NCBI GenBank assembly: GCA_947461205.1
Contig: CANHJG010000017.1
Span: 1-53,164, forward strand
Direction of reading: 5' to 3'
Origin: Opitutia bacterium
GTDB lineage: Bacteria; Verrucomicrobiota; Verrucomicrobiia; Opitutales; Opitutaceae
DNA: 53,164 nucleotides
A program made the position numbers and the translations under genes. The notes below the pieces were generated by a model that saw nothing but the letters and a program-made list of their open reading frames with translations, did not search any database and was not told the origin of the DNA. Of this stretch, positions 26,091 through 34,888 are shown one piece after another (position 1 is the stretch's first letter; each line of letters opens with the position of its first letter).

Positions 26091-27395
26091 ATGGTTTTCT
26101 GTCGTGCGGTTTTTCGCCTAGTCAGCGCTGCGCTCTGCGGTGCCGGCGCGGCGCGCGCCCAAAGCGAGCCGGACTACGAGCATGCTCCGATCCGCTATTC
26201 CGCCACCGCCCCGCGCGATGCCTTGACCCGGTTGCAAGACCGCCTCGTCGCCGGCGAAGTCACGCTGACCGGCGGTCAGCTGCAGATGTTGCAGACGCTG
26301 CTCACCGAGCTCGGGGTGTCGGCCGACAGCCAGACCCTCGTTTTCTCGCGGACCAGTTTTCAACGCAGCCGCATCCGACCCGATCAACCGCGCGCCCTTT
26401 ATTTTTCCGATTCCGTCTATGTCGGCTGGGTGCCCGGCGGCCTCGTGGAAGTCACCGCGGTCGATCCGCAGCTCGGTCCCGTTTTCTACACGATGGAATT
26501 GCCCGGCGCGCGGCGTGGGGCGCCGAAGATCGAGCGCGAGGCCGACTGCCTGCGCTGTCACGGTGGGGCGTTTGTGCGCGAGATTCCCGGCGTGTTTGTC
26601 CGCTCCGTCTTCCCCGATGCCAACGGCGATCCGCTGCTCCGCCACGGCACGCAGTTGGTCGACGATGAAACGCCGTTTGAGCAGCGCTGGGGCGGGTGGT
26701 ATGTGACCGGCTACCACGGGGCGGTTGCCCATCGGGGCAACGCCGTGGCGCGGGAGAACGGCGACCAGTTGGTCTTCGCGCCGGCCGCGAAACGGCCCGA
26801 CGAACTTTCCACCGTCTTTGAAACACCGGCCTATTTGAAACCGACAAGCGATGTCGTCGCACTGCTGGTGCTCGAACATCAGATGGCCGTGCAGAACAGT
26901 CTGACGCATGCGGGCTTTGCCGCCCGCCGGATGACGGCCTACCAGCACGGGTTGCAGAAGACCTTCAAGGAGCCGGAAAGCGACGAGCCGGCTTACGACA
27001 GCGTGAAGAGTGTGTTCACGAGCTCCGCGCAGGAGGTCGTCGACCGGCTGCTCTTTCGCCACGCCGCGCCGCTGCCCGCCGGCGTCACGGGCCATCCGGC
27101 CTTCGTGAAAAATTTCGCGCAGGGCGCGCCGCGCAGTGCCGCCGGCCATGCGCTGAAGGATCTGCATTTGGAGGGACGGCTCTTTGCGCAGCGCTGCAGT
27201 TACCTGATCTATTCCGAATCGTTCCGCGCGCTGCCCGACACCTTGAAGCGGCGCATCCTCGACCGGCTCGATGCGGCGCTCCGCAGCCGCGACCCGCAGG
27301 ACCGCTACGCCTATTTGCCGGCGGACGAGAAACAGCGTATCCGCGAAATCCTGATCGAGACGCACCCGGACGCGCAGGCGCGCTGGAAAAACTAG
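26091..27395 (+). CDS. Exported single-haem (CXXCH) protein, unknown function
   Basis: 434 residues. A signal peptide runs to about ARA/Q (residue 23). One haem-c motif, CLRCHG, is at 153-158 in the middle of the protein, unlike classical cytochrome c where it is near the N-terminus. Nearby segments VFSRTSFQRSRIRPDQPRAL and YFSDSVYVGWVPGGLVEVTA look like a conserved uncharacterised family of periplasmic haem proteins found in PVC bacteria. A C-terminal helical region (about 330-434) ends the protein. A second axial ligand is not obvious. It lies 77 bases after the RIC pseudogene and converges with the PAP2 gene, whose stop it overlaps by 4 bases. A redox or stress role is possible but not shown. 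Confidence 0.7.
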   Translation: MVFCRAVFRLVSAALCGAGAARAQSEPDYEHAPIRYSATAPRDALTRLQDRLVAGEVTLTGGQLQMLQTLLTELGVSADSQTLVFSRTSFQRSRIRPDQPRALYFSDSVYVGWVPGGLVEVTAVDPQLGPVFYTMELPGARRGAPKIEREADCLRCHGGAFVREIPGVFVRSVFPDANGDPLLRHGTQLVDDETPFEQRWGGWYVTGYHGAVAHRGNAVARENGDQLVFAPAAKRPDELSTVFETPAYLKPTSDVVALLVLEHQMAVQNSLTHAGFAARRMTAYQHGLQKTFKEPESDEPAYDSVKSVFTSSAQEVVDRLLFRHAAPLPAGVTGHPAFVKNFAQGAPRSAAGHALKDLHLEGRLFAQRCSYLIYSESFRALPDTLKRRILDRLDAALRSRDPQDRYAYLPADEKQRIREILIETHPDAQARWKN

Positions 27396-28039
27396 CCGAA
27401 GCGGCCGAGCCAGGCGTCAAGGTACGGGGCGCAGCGGCGGGCAGCCTCGTCGGCCGCCCAGGCGGCGAACGGTGCGGCGAACACGTCCATGGTGTAGTGG
27501 GCCCGCAAAATGATCACCGTAACCGCCTCGGCGACGGCGATGGCCGCGCCGATGGCGGCGAGCCACGGCGGTGCGGAGTGGGCGAGTTGGATGGCGCCGA
27601 GGACGGAGATGGCGGTGTGGCCCGAGAAGAAGAAATCGTTGCTCGTGCCATACGTCACAAACAACGACGGGAATCCCGGATGATGCCAGATCGCGCCCGG
27701 CGGAATCGGCAGGGTGCAGATGGCCTGACAGGTCTGCCGCATGGAGAAGAGCACGAGAATCGCGACGAGCGGTTGTAGCGTCGGGCCAAAGATCGAACTG
27801 GCGAAGAGGTAAAGGCCGAAGAGATCGATGAAGACGGAGGTCAGGATCAGCGTGAGATTCGTGGCCCGAGGACGGGCGAGGAACCACGCATGCAGTGGAG
27901 CCGACCAGTCGTGCAAGCGGTCGCCCACGCCGTTTTTCGCCGGGGCCTTGGCACTGATGAGCCGCTGCGTCCAAAACCAGAGCCCAATCGCACCGGCGAC
28001 AAAAACGATGCGGGGGGCGAGGTGGCTCAGTGTGCTCAT
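27392..28039 (-). CDS. PAP2_C-type integral membrane lipid phosphatase/phosphotransferase
   Basis: 215 residues with about six membrane spans. The catalytic pattern of the PAP2_C/sphingomyelin-synthase-like family is complete: FFFSGHTA with His141, and RAHYTMDVF with His181 and Asp185. Such enzymes cleave or exchange phosphate-linked headgroups of lipids; the exact substrate cannot be told from sequence. It overlaps the upstream acyltransferase gene by 4 bases (28036-28039), so they are probably co-translated and act in the same lipid pathway. Its stop overlaps the end of the convergent haem-protein gene. Confidence 0.8.
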   Translation of the reverse strand: MSTLSHLAPRIVFVAGAIGLWFWTQRLISAKAPAKNGVGDRLHDWSAPLHAWFLARPRATNLTLILTSVFIDLFGLYLFASSIFGPTLQPLVAILVLFSMRQTCQAICTLPIPPGAIWHHPGFPSLFVTYGTSNDFFFSGHTAISVLGAIQLAHSAPPWLAAIGAAIAVAEAVTVIILRAHYTMDVFAAPFAAWAADEAARRCAPYLDAWLGRFG

Positions 28040-29241
28040 CGCCGCCGGGACCTGGCCGCGGACGCGGCGAGCATGGTTTCCAATTGTTCGCGGATGGAGT
28101 TCATGAGGGGATCGCCGTCGGGACTGCGCGTGCGCTCAGGCGAAACTTCAATGGCTTCGCCGACCTCCACGACGGCGCGGATGGACGGGTGGAGTCGGGC
28201 GGCATCGGTCAGGTCTTCCTCGAAGCGCTCCACGGTTTCGAGCAGGCGTTCCGGCGTGGGATTGGCGGAAAGATAGTCCGGCGGGTAGAACGCGAGTTGT
28301 TGGGCGAGGTAGATGTCCGCGAGCTGGCGCCAACGCCGTGTGAGTTCGGATTCGGGGAGCGCGCCCGCGACCATGTCCGGCACCAGGGCGATGCGGAGGA
28401 GCTTCACCCGCTGCACAACTTCCTGTTCGCGCCGGCCCTTGAGCCACTCGGCTTCCAGCGGGACGAGGAGGCGGTCGATCAGTCGCTCCAGGCGCTCGGG
28501 CAGACTGCCGGTTTGGGCCGCGCCAAAATATTCGATTTCCTTCAGAGTCAGCAGCGCGCGGCCAATTTTGGCGATGCGGTCCTCGACCGGAAGATACTCG
28601 TGCGAATGCCACGACAGCCGGTGCTCGATATCGCGCAGCACCGGCGTGATCGCGGCGCGCACATCGCCGTCAAAAAAATACCGGATCGCCACCGGGTGGA
28701 CGACGACCTTGCCGGGCGGATTGGCGGTCGCCCGTTGCTTGGCGGCCCCGCGGGCCATCAGGGCGGTGCCCTCCATGAGGTTGTTCAGTTTGTCGTTGTG
28801 GCGGGAGATGACGCCCTCGGGGAAAATCACGAGCGGGCGTTCGGCTTCGGCCGTCAGTTGCATCGCGGTTTTCAGGGCTTCGCGATCCGAGCCCTCGCGG
28901 TAAATGCTGAACACGCCGAGGCGCGGGAGCAGAAAAGACTGCACCGCGTTCTGCATGAAGAGATGCCAGCTCGCGATGACGTAGAAGGGGCGGCCGACGG
29001 CGAACGAGAGCTGGCCGAGGACCATGGGATCGGGCGGGCGGCAGTGGTTCGGCGCGAGCATGATGCCGTGGCCCGCGGCGAGGGAGGCGCGGAGCCGTTC
29101 CGCGCCCTGGCATTCGACGCTCACGACGCCGTGACTTTTGCGGAGATAGAGGGGCAGCAGCGGACGGAAGAGGTGCCACCATCGTTTACCGCGATGCGGC
29201 GCGACGAACCGGTAGGGTTTCGCGATGACGACGTTTTGCAT
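28036..29241 (-). CDS. PlsC-type acyltransferase with long C-terminal region
   Basis: 401 residues. The lysophosphatidate acyltransferase domain is in the first 240 residues: NHCRPPD (65-71) gives the NHxxxxD catalytic motif, YREGSDREAL follows, and FPEG is at 140-143. It transfers an acyl chain to a glycerophospholipid or related acceptor. The remaining 160 residues, with many charged helices (YLPVEDRIAKIGRALLTLKE and on), are not part of the standard enzyme and are of unknown use. It has no membrane span at the N-terminus. It lies 33 bases after the enoyl-CoA hydratase gene and overlaps the PAP2_C gene by 4. Confidence 0.85.
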   Translation of the reverse strand: MQNVVIAKPYRFVAPHRGKRWWHLFRPLLPLYLRKSHGVVSVECQGAERLRASLAAGHGIMLAPNHCRPPDPMVLGQLSFAVGRPFYVIASWHLFMQNAVQSFLLPRLGVFSIYREGSDREALKTAMQLTAEAERPLVIFPEGVISRHNDKLNNLMEGTALMARGAAKQRATANPPGKVVVHPVAIRYFFDGDVRAAITPVLRDIEHRLSWHSHEYLPVEDRIAKIGRALLTLKEIEYFGAAQTGSLPERLERLIDRLLVPLEAEWLKGRREQEVVQRVKLLRIALVPDMVAGALPESELTRRWRQLADIYLAQQLAFYPPDYLSANPTPERLLETVERFEEDLTDAARLHPSIRAVVEVGEAIEVSPERTRSPDGDPLMNSIREQLETMLAASAARSRRR

Positions 29242-29274
29242 CGTTCAGCGAGGGTGGGGTAGGGCGTTTAGGCG

Positions 29275-30060
29275 TCAAGCGGGCGGGGGTGCCTGCTTCT
29301 TGGCGAGGAAATTGCGGAGGCGTTCCGTGGCATCGCCGTCTGGGCCGAGGCAGCGCTGCGAGGCGGTGGTTTCGTCGTCGGCGTTTTCGGCGGGAGTGGT
29401 ACGGGGCGCGGCGTGGAGCAGGAGTTTCATTTCGCGGTTGGCGACGCGCGAGTTGGCGGCGACCGCCGTGAGAAATTCCGCAAGATGCGCGGCGAGGGCT
29501 TCGGAGGTGCCCTGCCATTCGGCGAGGCCGAGGCGCACGGCCTCCGCGGCGTCGAAGAGGCGGCCGGTAAAGACGAGTTCCTTGGCGCGGGCCACGCCGA
29601 CGCGCCGCCCGAGCCGCGCGCTGCCGCCCCAGCCGGTGACGAAGCCCAGTTTCGTTTCCGTTTGCCCGAACTTCGCGTGGCTGGAGGCGAAGATGAGATC
29701 GCAGGCCAGGGCAAGTTCGAGGCCGCCGCCGAGCGCGTAGCCTTCGATGCGCGCGATCGTAGGCACCGGGAGGGATTCGATTCGGTTCATCAACCGGTGG
29801 CCGCGCTCGACCCACGGGCCGATGGTGTCCCGGTTCATTGTGGCGAGCACGTTGATGTTGGCGCCGGCGCAGAAAAATTTGGGCGACGCGCTTTGCAGCA
29901 CGACCGCGGAGAGATCGGCGGCGCGTGTTTCGACCTCGTCGAGCACGCGATCGAATGCGTCCATCACCGTCGGATCCAGGGTCGGCGGTTTTCCCTCCGG
30001 CGGATGCAGGTTGACCGTGCAGACGGCGCCGGCGTAGGCGGTCGAGAGGCGCGTGCTCAT
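29275..30060 (-). CDS. Enoyl-CoA hydratase/isomerase family protein
   Basis: 261 residues, standard for the crotonase family. The oxyanion-hole segments FFCAGANI (62-69) and ALGGGLELALACDL (109-122) are present. Both acidic residues used by true hydratases are retained: Glu115 in GGGLEL and Glu135 in FGQTETKLGF. Hydration of a 2-enoyl-CoA is therefore plausible, but the acyl chain is unknown. The first ATG overlaps the CaiB-type gene by 4 bases (30057-30060), so the two probably act in sequence on one CoA ester. Confidence 0.88.
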   Translation of the reverse strand: MSTRLSTAYAGAVCTVNLHPPEGKPPTLDPTVMDAFDRVLDEVETRAADLSAVVLQSASPKFFCAGANINVLATMNRDTIGPWVERGHRLMNRIESLPVPTIARIEGYALGGGLELALACDLIFASSHAKFGQTETKLGFVTGWGGSARLGRRVGVARAKELVFTGRLFDAAEAVRLGLAEWQGTSEALAAHLAEFLTAVAANSRVANREMKLLLHAAPRTTPAENADDETTASQRCLGPDGDATERLRNFLAKKQAPPPA

Positions 30061-31259
30061 TGGGGCGCGAGGGCTCCGACTTGGCGTAGCTCGGCGAGGC
30101 GGGCATCGTCGTAGCCGAGTTCGCGGAGGATTTCGACGGTGTGCTCGCCGAGCTCGGGCGCGAAACGTCGCGGCACCGGCGGCGTGCCATGGAGGCGCAC
30201 AGGCGTGCCGGGCAGGCGCAGCGTGCCGGCTTTGGCGTGTTCGATTGCGATGACCATGCCGTTGGCCGCGAGCTGCGGATCATCGATCGCCTCCTCGAGG
30301 GTGTTTATCTTGGCGCAGAACACGCCCTTGGGTTCGAGCTCGACCAGCCACGCCGCGGTGGTGCGCTCGCGGAACCGCCCCGCGAGGAGCGCGTTCAGCT
30401 CGGCGCGGTGGCTTTGCTGCTGTGCGTGCGTGGAGAATTTCGGTTGCAGCGAAAGATCGCCGACGCCCAGCGCGACGGAGATGTCGCGGACGGCGTTATC
30501 GGAAAACACCGGTGAGATCTCGATGTAGCCGTCGGCGGTGGCGAAGGCCTTGTCGATGATCGATTCATTCGCGCTGACGCCGCTGACCTCGGTGACACGC
30601 GCGGCGTTCATTGCCGCCGGGCCTTCCCAAGAGTGCGCATGAAACGCCACGCTCAGCAGATCGGTCGTGACGCGCTGGCCGCGGCCCGTACGCGCCCGCG
30701 CGAGGAGCGCGATCAGAATGCCCTGCATGAGCATGAGGCCGGACGGATAGTCGGCCGACATGCCGGCGGGGAAGGGCGGCTTCGAAGGGTCGGGTTGAGT
30801 GAACCAGCCGGCTTCGGCGCGCGCCATGAGATCGTGGCCGCCGCGGGCGCGATCGGCCGAGGGACCGTGGTCGCCCCAACCGCCGGATGACGCGTAGACG
30901 AGCCGGGGATGGGTCGCCGCGAGTTGTTCGTAGCCGAGGCCGAGCTTCTCCATCACGCCGGCGCGGAAATTGTGCACGACCACATCGGCGGTGGCGATCA
31001 AGGCCCGGATCGCGGCGATGCCTTGGGGGGATTTGAGATTGAGCGCGAAGCTGCGCTTGTTGCGGTTGAGGCCGGCGTAGGGCAGGCTCACGCCGTGGAC
31101 AAACGGTCCCCAGCGGCGGCTCCAGTCGCCGGCGTCGGGGCGCTCGACCTTGATCACATCGGCCCCGTAGTCGGCGAGAATCTGGGTGCCGACCGGCCCT
31201 TGGTAAACGTGACTGAAGTCGACGATGCGGATGCCGGTGAGGGCCGAGGGGGTGGACAT
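30057..31259 (-). CDS. CaiB/BaiF (class III) CoA transferase
   Basis: 400 residues, standard. Family III transferases move CoA from one carboxylic acid to another through an enzyme aspartyl-CoA ester. The start LTGIRIVDFSHVYQGPVGTQ, then LADYGADVIKVERPDAGD, and LNRNKRSFALNLKSPQG and FRAGVMEKLGLGYE are typical. The catalytic Asp is probably Asp143 in GGHDLMARAEAG. The stop overlaps the enoyl-CoA hydratase start by 4 bases. It lies 45 bases after the beta-propeller gene of the next block. The acid substrate cannot be predicted. Confidence 0.9.
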   Translation of the reverse strand: MSTPSALTGIRIVDFSHVYQGPVGTQILADYGADVIKVERPDAGDWSRRWGPFVHGVSLPYAGLNRNKRSFALNLKSPQGIAAIRALIATADVVVHNFRAGVMEKLGLGYEQLAATHPRLVYASSGGWGDHGPSADRARGGHDLMARAEAGWFTQPDPSKPPFPAGMSADYPSGLMLMQGILIALLARARTGRGQRVTTDLLSVAFHAHSWEGPAAMNAARVTEVSGVSANESIIDKAFATADGYIEISPVFSDNAVRDISVALGVGDLSLQPKFSTHAQQQSHRAELNALLAGRFRERTTAAWLVELEPKGVFCAKINTLEEAIDDPQLAANGMVIAIEHAKAGTLRLPGTPVRLHGTPPVPRRFAPELGEHTVEILRELGYDDARLAELRQVGALAPQ

Positions 31260-31304
31260 GGTGCGGGATGAAACCAGTTCGTGGACGTGACGCCATCCGG
31301 CACT

Positions 31305-32801
31305 TCAGGGGCCGCCGGGAATGCGGTTGAGCGTGTAGTAAGCCTCGGGCTGGCCGAGGGCCACCCCCGCCGCGGAGCGCACGCCGGCGGCGCGGAGCTC
31401 GTGCACGTAGAGGGCGCGCAGACCGGCGACCTGCAGGCGCACGCGGCGCCGGTCCGCACTGACGGAGGCGTTCGTGACCGTGAGCGACTGTCCGTCGATT
31501 TCCGCGCTGCCATACGCATTGGAGTAAAGGTAGGTGTAGCTTTTCAACGTGTAGGAGGCGGGGAGCGCGGCGCTCACGGGATCGACCGCGGTGGTGAACA
31601 CCAGTTCGAAGCCATCGGGCTGCGCGCGCATCTCCTGGATCGCGAAGGGCGTCACACCGCTCCACCGCACGCGCTGCAACCCGTAGGCCTGCGTGCCGAG
31701 CGAGGACCAGCCGCGGCTGCTCATGCCGATAAGGAGGCTGCCGTCGGGCGCGAAGAGGAGCCGCACCACGCCGGAGGCGAAGCCGGAGAGAAACGGAAAC
31801 GCCGCGCCCTGATATTCGCCGTCAATTTTCTCGAGGAAAACGCGGCCGACTTTGGCGTCGGTGAATTCGCCGACGAAAAGCTGTCCATCGAACGGGCCGA
31901 ACTTTCCGTCCGCCGCGCCGACCGCGAGATCGGTGCCGCTGCGGCCCATTTTGTTGTAGGGCAGCCAGACGGCGGGCGGCTTCATCTCCGGCAGAGCGCG
32001 GAGTACGGCGGGGTAGGGCACTTTGCTCGGCACGGGGGCGGAGAGTTTGAGCGGCGAATCCGGGCGATCCTGCGAGGCGATACCCTCGGGGTTGAGGAAA
32101 AATGCGCCCTTGCGCAGATGGTAGATCGGCGTGGACGGAATCCACGTGCCCTGCTGATCGACGCAAAACATGTCGCCGGCGGCGTTGGCGCCGAGTCCGC
32201 AGGGCGAACGGAGACCGGCGGCCATCGGGAGGAAGGTGTTGTCCGGTCCCATGAGGCCGCTCCAACCGCGCCACGCAGCCGTGTTGTCGGAGCGGTCACC
32301 CATGTCGAGGTTGAGCGCGACCCAGAGGTCACCGCGGCCGTCGCGCTTCGGGCCATACGCGTAGCCGTGGTAGGAACCGGAGACGTTCCAGCCGCGGGCG
32401 GCGGTGAGATACTCGTCGGCCACACCGTCGCCGTTGGTGTCGCGAAGCCGCGTGACCTCGGTGCGCTGGGTCACGAGCAGGCTGTCGCCGTCGCGCAGCA
32501 CACCGAGCGGCTCGTGGAGGCCGGAAGCGAACAGGGTGTAGCGGACCTTTTCGGGTGGGCCGAGCACGCCGTCGAGCAGCCAGACCTCGCCCTTACGGAT
32601 CGCGACGGCGAGTTTTCCGTCGGGCAGAAAATCCATGCCGCTCACTTCGAGCGTGAGACCGTCGCCGGGTTTCCAGTTGGCGTTCCGCGACGACGTGGGC
32701 GAACTCCCCGTGAGGATCGTCTGGATCGCGTAGCCCTCGGTGGCCGCGAGGCGGAGGTCGGAGCCGAGCAACGCGACCGCGAGCGAAAGGATGCGTTTCA
32801 T
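31305..32801 (-). CDS. Exported beta-propeller, PQQ/sorbosone-dehydrogenase-like
   Basis: 498 residues. A signal peptide (MKRILSLAVALLGSDLRLAA) is followed by repeated propeller blades: SGMDFLPDGKLAVAIRKGEV, FASGLHEPLGVLRDGDSLLV, DTNGDGVADEYL, and GRGDLWVALNLDMG. It resembles the periplasmic sugar-dehydrogenase-like propellers of PVC bacteria that accompany c-type cytochromes. PQQ-binding residues could not be assigned, so a catalytic role is unproven. A C-terminal beta domain follows from about 400. The ATG at 32801 is chosen because it overlaps the upstream cytochrome gene by 4 bases; the open frame extends further but overlaps that gene. Confidence 0.8.
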   Translation of the reverse strand: MKRILSLAVALLGSDLRLAATEGYAIQTILTGSSPTSSRNANWKPGDGLTLEVSGMDFLPDGKLAVAIRKGEVWLLDGVLGPPEKVRYTLFASGLHEPLGVLRDGDSLLVTQRTEVTRLRDTNGDGVADEYLTAARGWNVSGSYHGYAYGPKRDGRGDLWVALNLDMGDRSDNTAAWRGWSGLMGPDNTFLPMAAGLRSPCGLGANAAGDMFCVDQQGTWIPSTPIYHLRKGAFFLNPEGIASQDRPDSPLKLSAPVPSKVPYPAVLRALPEMKPPAVWLPYNKMGRSGTDLAVGAADGKFGPFDGQLFVGEFTDAKVGRVFLEKIDGEYQGAAFPFLSGFASGVVRLLFAPDGSLLIGMSSRGWSSLGTQAYGLQRVRWSGVTPFAIQEMRAQPDGFELVFTTAVDPVSAALPASYTLKSYTYLYSNAYGSAEIDGQSLTVTNASVSADRRRVRLQVAGLRALYVHELRAAGVRSAAGVALGQPEAYYTLNRIPGGP

Positions 32802-34888
32802 GGCCACGTGTAGAGGAACTCGAGTTTGCCGGGAGCGCTGGCGGCGGTCTCCCGCACGGTGAGCCCGGCGGGGTGGGAGAGCGGGAGTGAGCGTAGCGTC
32901 TCGAGATTCCAAGTCAGCTTGCGGCGCAGGCTGCCGTTTTCTCCGGGCTCGAAGCGCTCGGCCACCGCCACTCCGCCCACGGAAAATAGAAATGTCGGCA
33001 CGCCGCCGGCATCGAGCCGGTAGCCATCGAATTGGCGGGCACCACTGGCTTCCGTGGGCTTCGGCCACGCCACGACGGTTTCGCTGAGCGGTTTCTCGAA
33101 GGGGGCGAAGCGGCTGAACCACGTGCCGTAGGCGTCGAAGAAACGTCCCTTCCAAATGAGCGCCGGCCGGCAGTCGCGACCGTCGTAGGCGAGATGCACG
33201 CCCGCCGGAAAACCGACAAGAATCGCGTGGGTGCCGACGTCGGCCATGAAGGTGCGCAACACGATCGGCCGCGAGCCGGGGACGAGTTCAAACTCGCGCG
33301 CAGACGTGGCGGGAAATCCCTCGGGCAGTCCTTTTCCCTCCCGCGCGAAAGCGAGGATCGAGGCGATTTGCCGGTCGGTGTCGCCGTCGAGGATGTCGCG
33401 GTTGGCGGCTTTTCCCTCGGGCCAGAACGACGGCATCAGCGTCCCGGGCCGATGCGCCGCTGGATTGATCAGGTAGTCGCGCAGCCAGCCGGGTTGGAGC
33501 CGACGCGCGAGGTTTGACAGATCGAGCGCGTGAATGCCGAGCGAGGCGCGGTCGCCCCAGCGGTGGCAGGTGATGCAGCTCACGCCGCCGAGCGTGCCGA
33601 GCAGTTTTCGCCCGATCTCGATGTCGCCCGCGGGCAAAGCTGTCTCCGGACGTGCGTCGCAAGTCGCGAGCAGGCCGGGAAGAGCGGCGACGGCGGAGCC
33701 ATACACCGGCATCTGCGTTTTCAAATACGGACGCTCGCGGTGCTTGCCGGCCAAAGCTTCGGCGAGCCACGTCGGCTGGAGTTTTCGGCCGATGGCGGTG
33801 AGCGGGGGCGGGAAGCGGCCGGTGTCGCCGAGGTTGTGGTCGCCGAGAAAGTAGGGTCTGCGCGCGGCGTCCGGCCCGCCTTGGCCGTCGCGTTCATGGC
33901 ACGCCACGCAGTTGAGCGCCGCGAGGGTGCCGTGAGCGGCTTGCGCGGGCGTCACGGGCGCGGCGCGATCGGCGAGAAAAGCGCCCAGCGCGGTGCGTTG
34001 GGCGGGACTGAGCGCGTAGCGAGGCAGGCCGGGCGCGGGTGTTTCCTCGACGCAGCCCCCGGTCGTGCGCCGGAGCGCCATGGGCTGAGTCGCTGGAACC
34101 GAAGGCAAGGTGTGGCACGCGGCGCAACGTGCCGCGGTGAAAATTTCACGACCGCGCTTGGCGAGCGCGGCATTGGGCGTGAAGGGCGGCAACCTTGGCA
34201 CGGCTTCGCCATCGCTGCCCGTGATCCCGAGCAAGTAGGCGGCGATATCGCGTGCGTCCTGCTCCTCCATTTCGATCCGCGGCATGCGGCCGTCGGGCCG
34301 CGAGGCCAAGGGATCGCGCACGAAGGCGGCGAGGGTGCCGACGTCGTATTTTTCGGCGAGCACGGGGAATACCGCCGCACCATAGCCGAAATCGCCGGGC
34401 GCCGGGCGGCCCTCCGGTGGGGTGTAGTCGGCCTGCGGCGCATGGCAGGCGACGCAGCCGCGGGTGTGGTAGAGGGTCTTGCCCAGTTCGGCGTTGAGAT
34501 GGGCGATCCGTGCCGGGCGCGGCGAGTTTTTGGGGGCGAGGGTGCCGAGGAAGTGGACCACCGCCTCCGCGTCGGCTGCGGCGGTTGTCGCTGAAAGCTT
34601 CGGCATCGAGGTGCCGCCGCGGTGGCCGGCAGGATCCGCGATAAACGCTCGCAGCCATGCCGCGCTGGCGCGCTTCGTCACTCCGTTGAGATCCGGACCG
34701 CGTCGCGCGGGCAGGCCCGTGTCGCCGCCGTGGCAGTTGACGCAGCCGAGCTCGTTGTAGAGCAGGCGGCCGCCGGCGGCGTCGGGCGCGGCGGCGTGAA
34801 AACGCTCGAAGCCCGCAACCCACGGCTCCGCCCGTGCGCCCAGCATACTCAGGAGCGCGGCGATGCCGAAGCGAAGACCGCGTCTCAC
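32798..34888 (-). CDS. Exported pentahaem c-type cytochrome
   Basis: 696 residues from the GTG at 34888, followed by a signal peptide (LRFGIAALLSMLGARA). Five haem-c motifs are seen: CVNCH (49-53), CVACH (145-149), CAACH (255-259), CVACH (327-331) and CITCH (438-442). The domains between them repeat the cytochrome c fold (for instance GRLLYNELG and KTLYHTRG before a motif, and TSMPKL or GRMPRIEM after). The last 200 residues (from about 500) are a haem-free beta domain. It is embedded between an exported TIM-barrel gene and the propeller, overlapping each by 4 bases, so the three are strictly coupled. It probably takes electrons from a periplasmic oxidation. The GTG is fixed by the overlap; upstream sequence in frame is part of the neighbour. 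Confidence 0.88.
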   Translation of the reverse strand: MRRGLRFGIAALLSMLGARAEPWVAGFERFHAAAPDAAGGRLLYNELGCVNCHGGDTGLPARRGPDLNGVTKRASAAWLRAFIADPAGHRGGTSMPKLSATTAAADAEAVVHFLGTLAPKNSPRPARIAHLNAELGKTLYHTRGCVACHAPQADYTPPEGRPAPGDFGYGAAVFPVLAEKYDVGTLAAFVRDPLASRPDGRMPRIEMEEQDARDIAAYLLGITGSDGEAVPRLPPFTPNAALAKRGREIFTAARCAACHTLPSVPATQPMALRRTTGGCVEETPAPGLPRYALSPAQRTALGAFLADRAAPVTPAQAAHGTLAALNCVACHERDGQGGPDAARRPYFLGDHNLGDTGRFPPPLTAIGRKLQPTWLAEALAGKHRERPYLKTQMPVYGSAVAALPGLLATCDARPETALPAGDIEIGRKLLGTLGGVSCITCHRWGDRASLGIHALDLSNLARRLQPGWLRDYLINPAAHRPGTLMPSFWPEGKAANRDILDGDTDRQIASILAFAREGKGLPEGFPATSAREFELVPGSRPIVLRTFMADVGTHAILVGFPAGVHLAYDGRDCRPALIWKGRFFDAYGTWFSRFAPFEKPLSETVVAWPKPTEASGARQFDGYRLDAGGVPTFLFSVGGVAVAERFEPGENGSLRRKLTWNLETLRSLPLSHPAGLTVRETAASAPGKLEFLYTWP

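Noticed and set aside
28030-29262. 410-codon plus-strand frame opposite the PlsC-type gene
   Set aside because: No domain. The minus-strand frame carries NHxxxxD and FPEG motifs.
31281-32813. 510-codon plus-strand frame opposite the beta-propeller gene
   Set aside because: Low-information Gly/Ala/Arg/Val composition. The opposite strand has a signal peptide and blade repeats.
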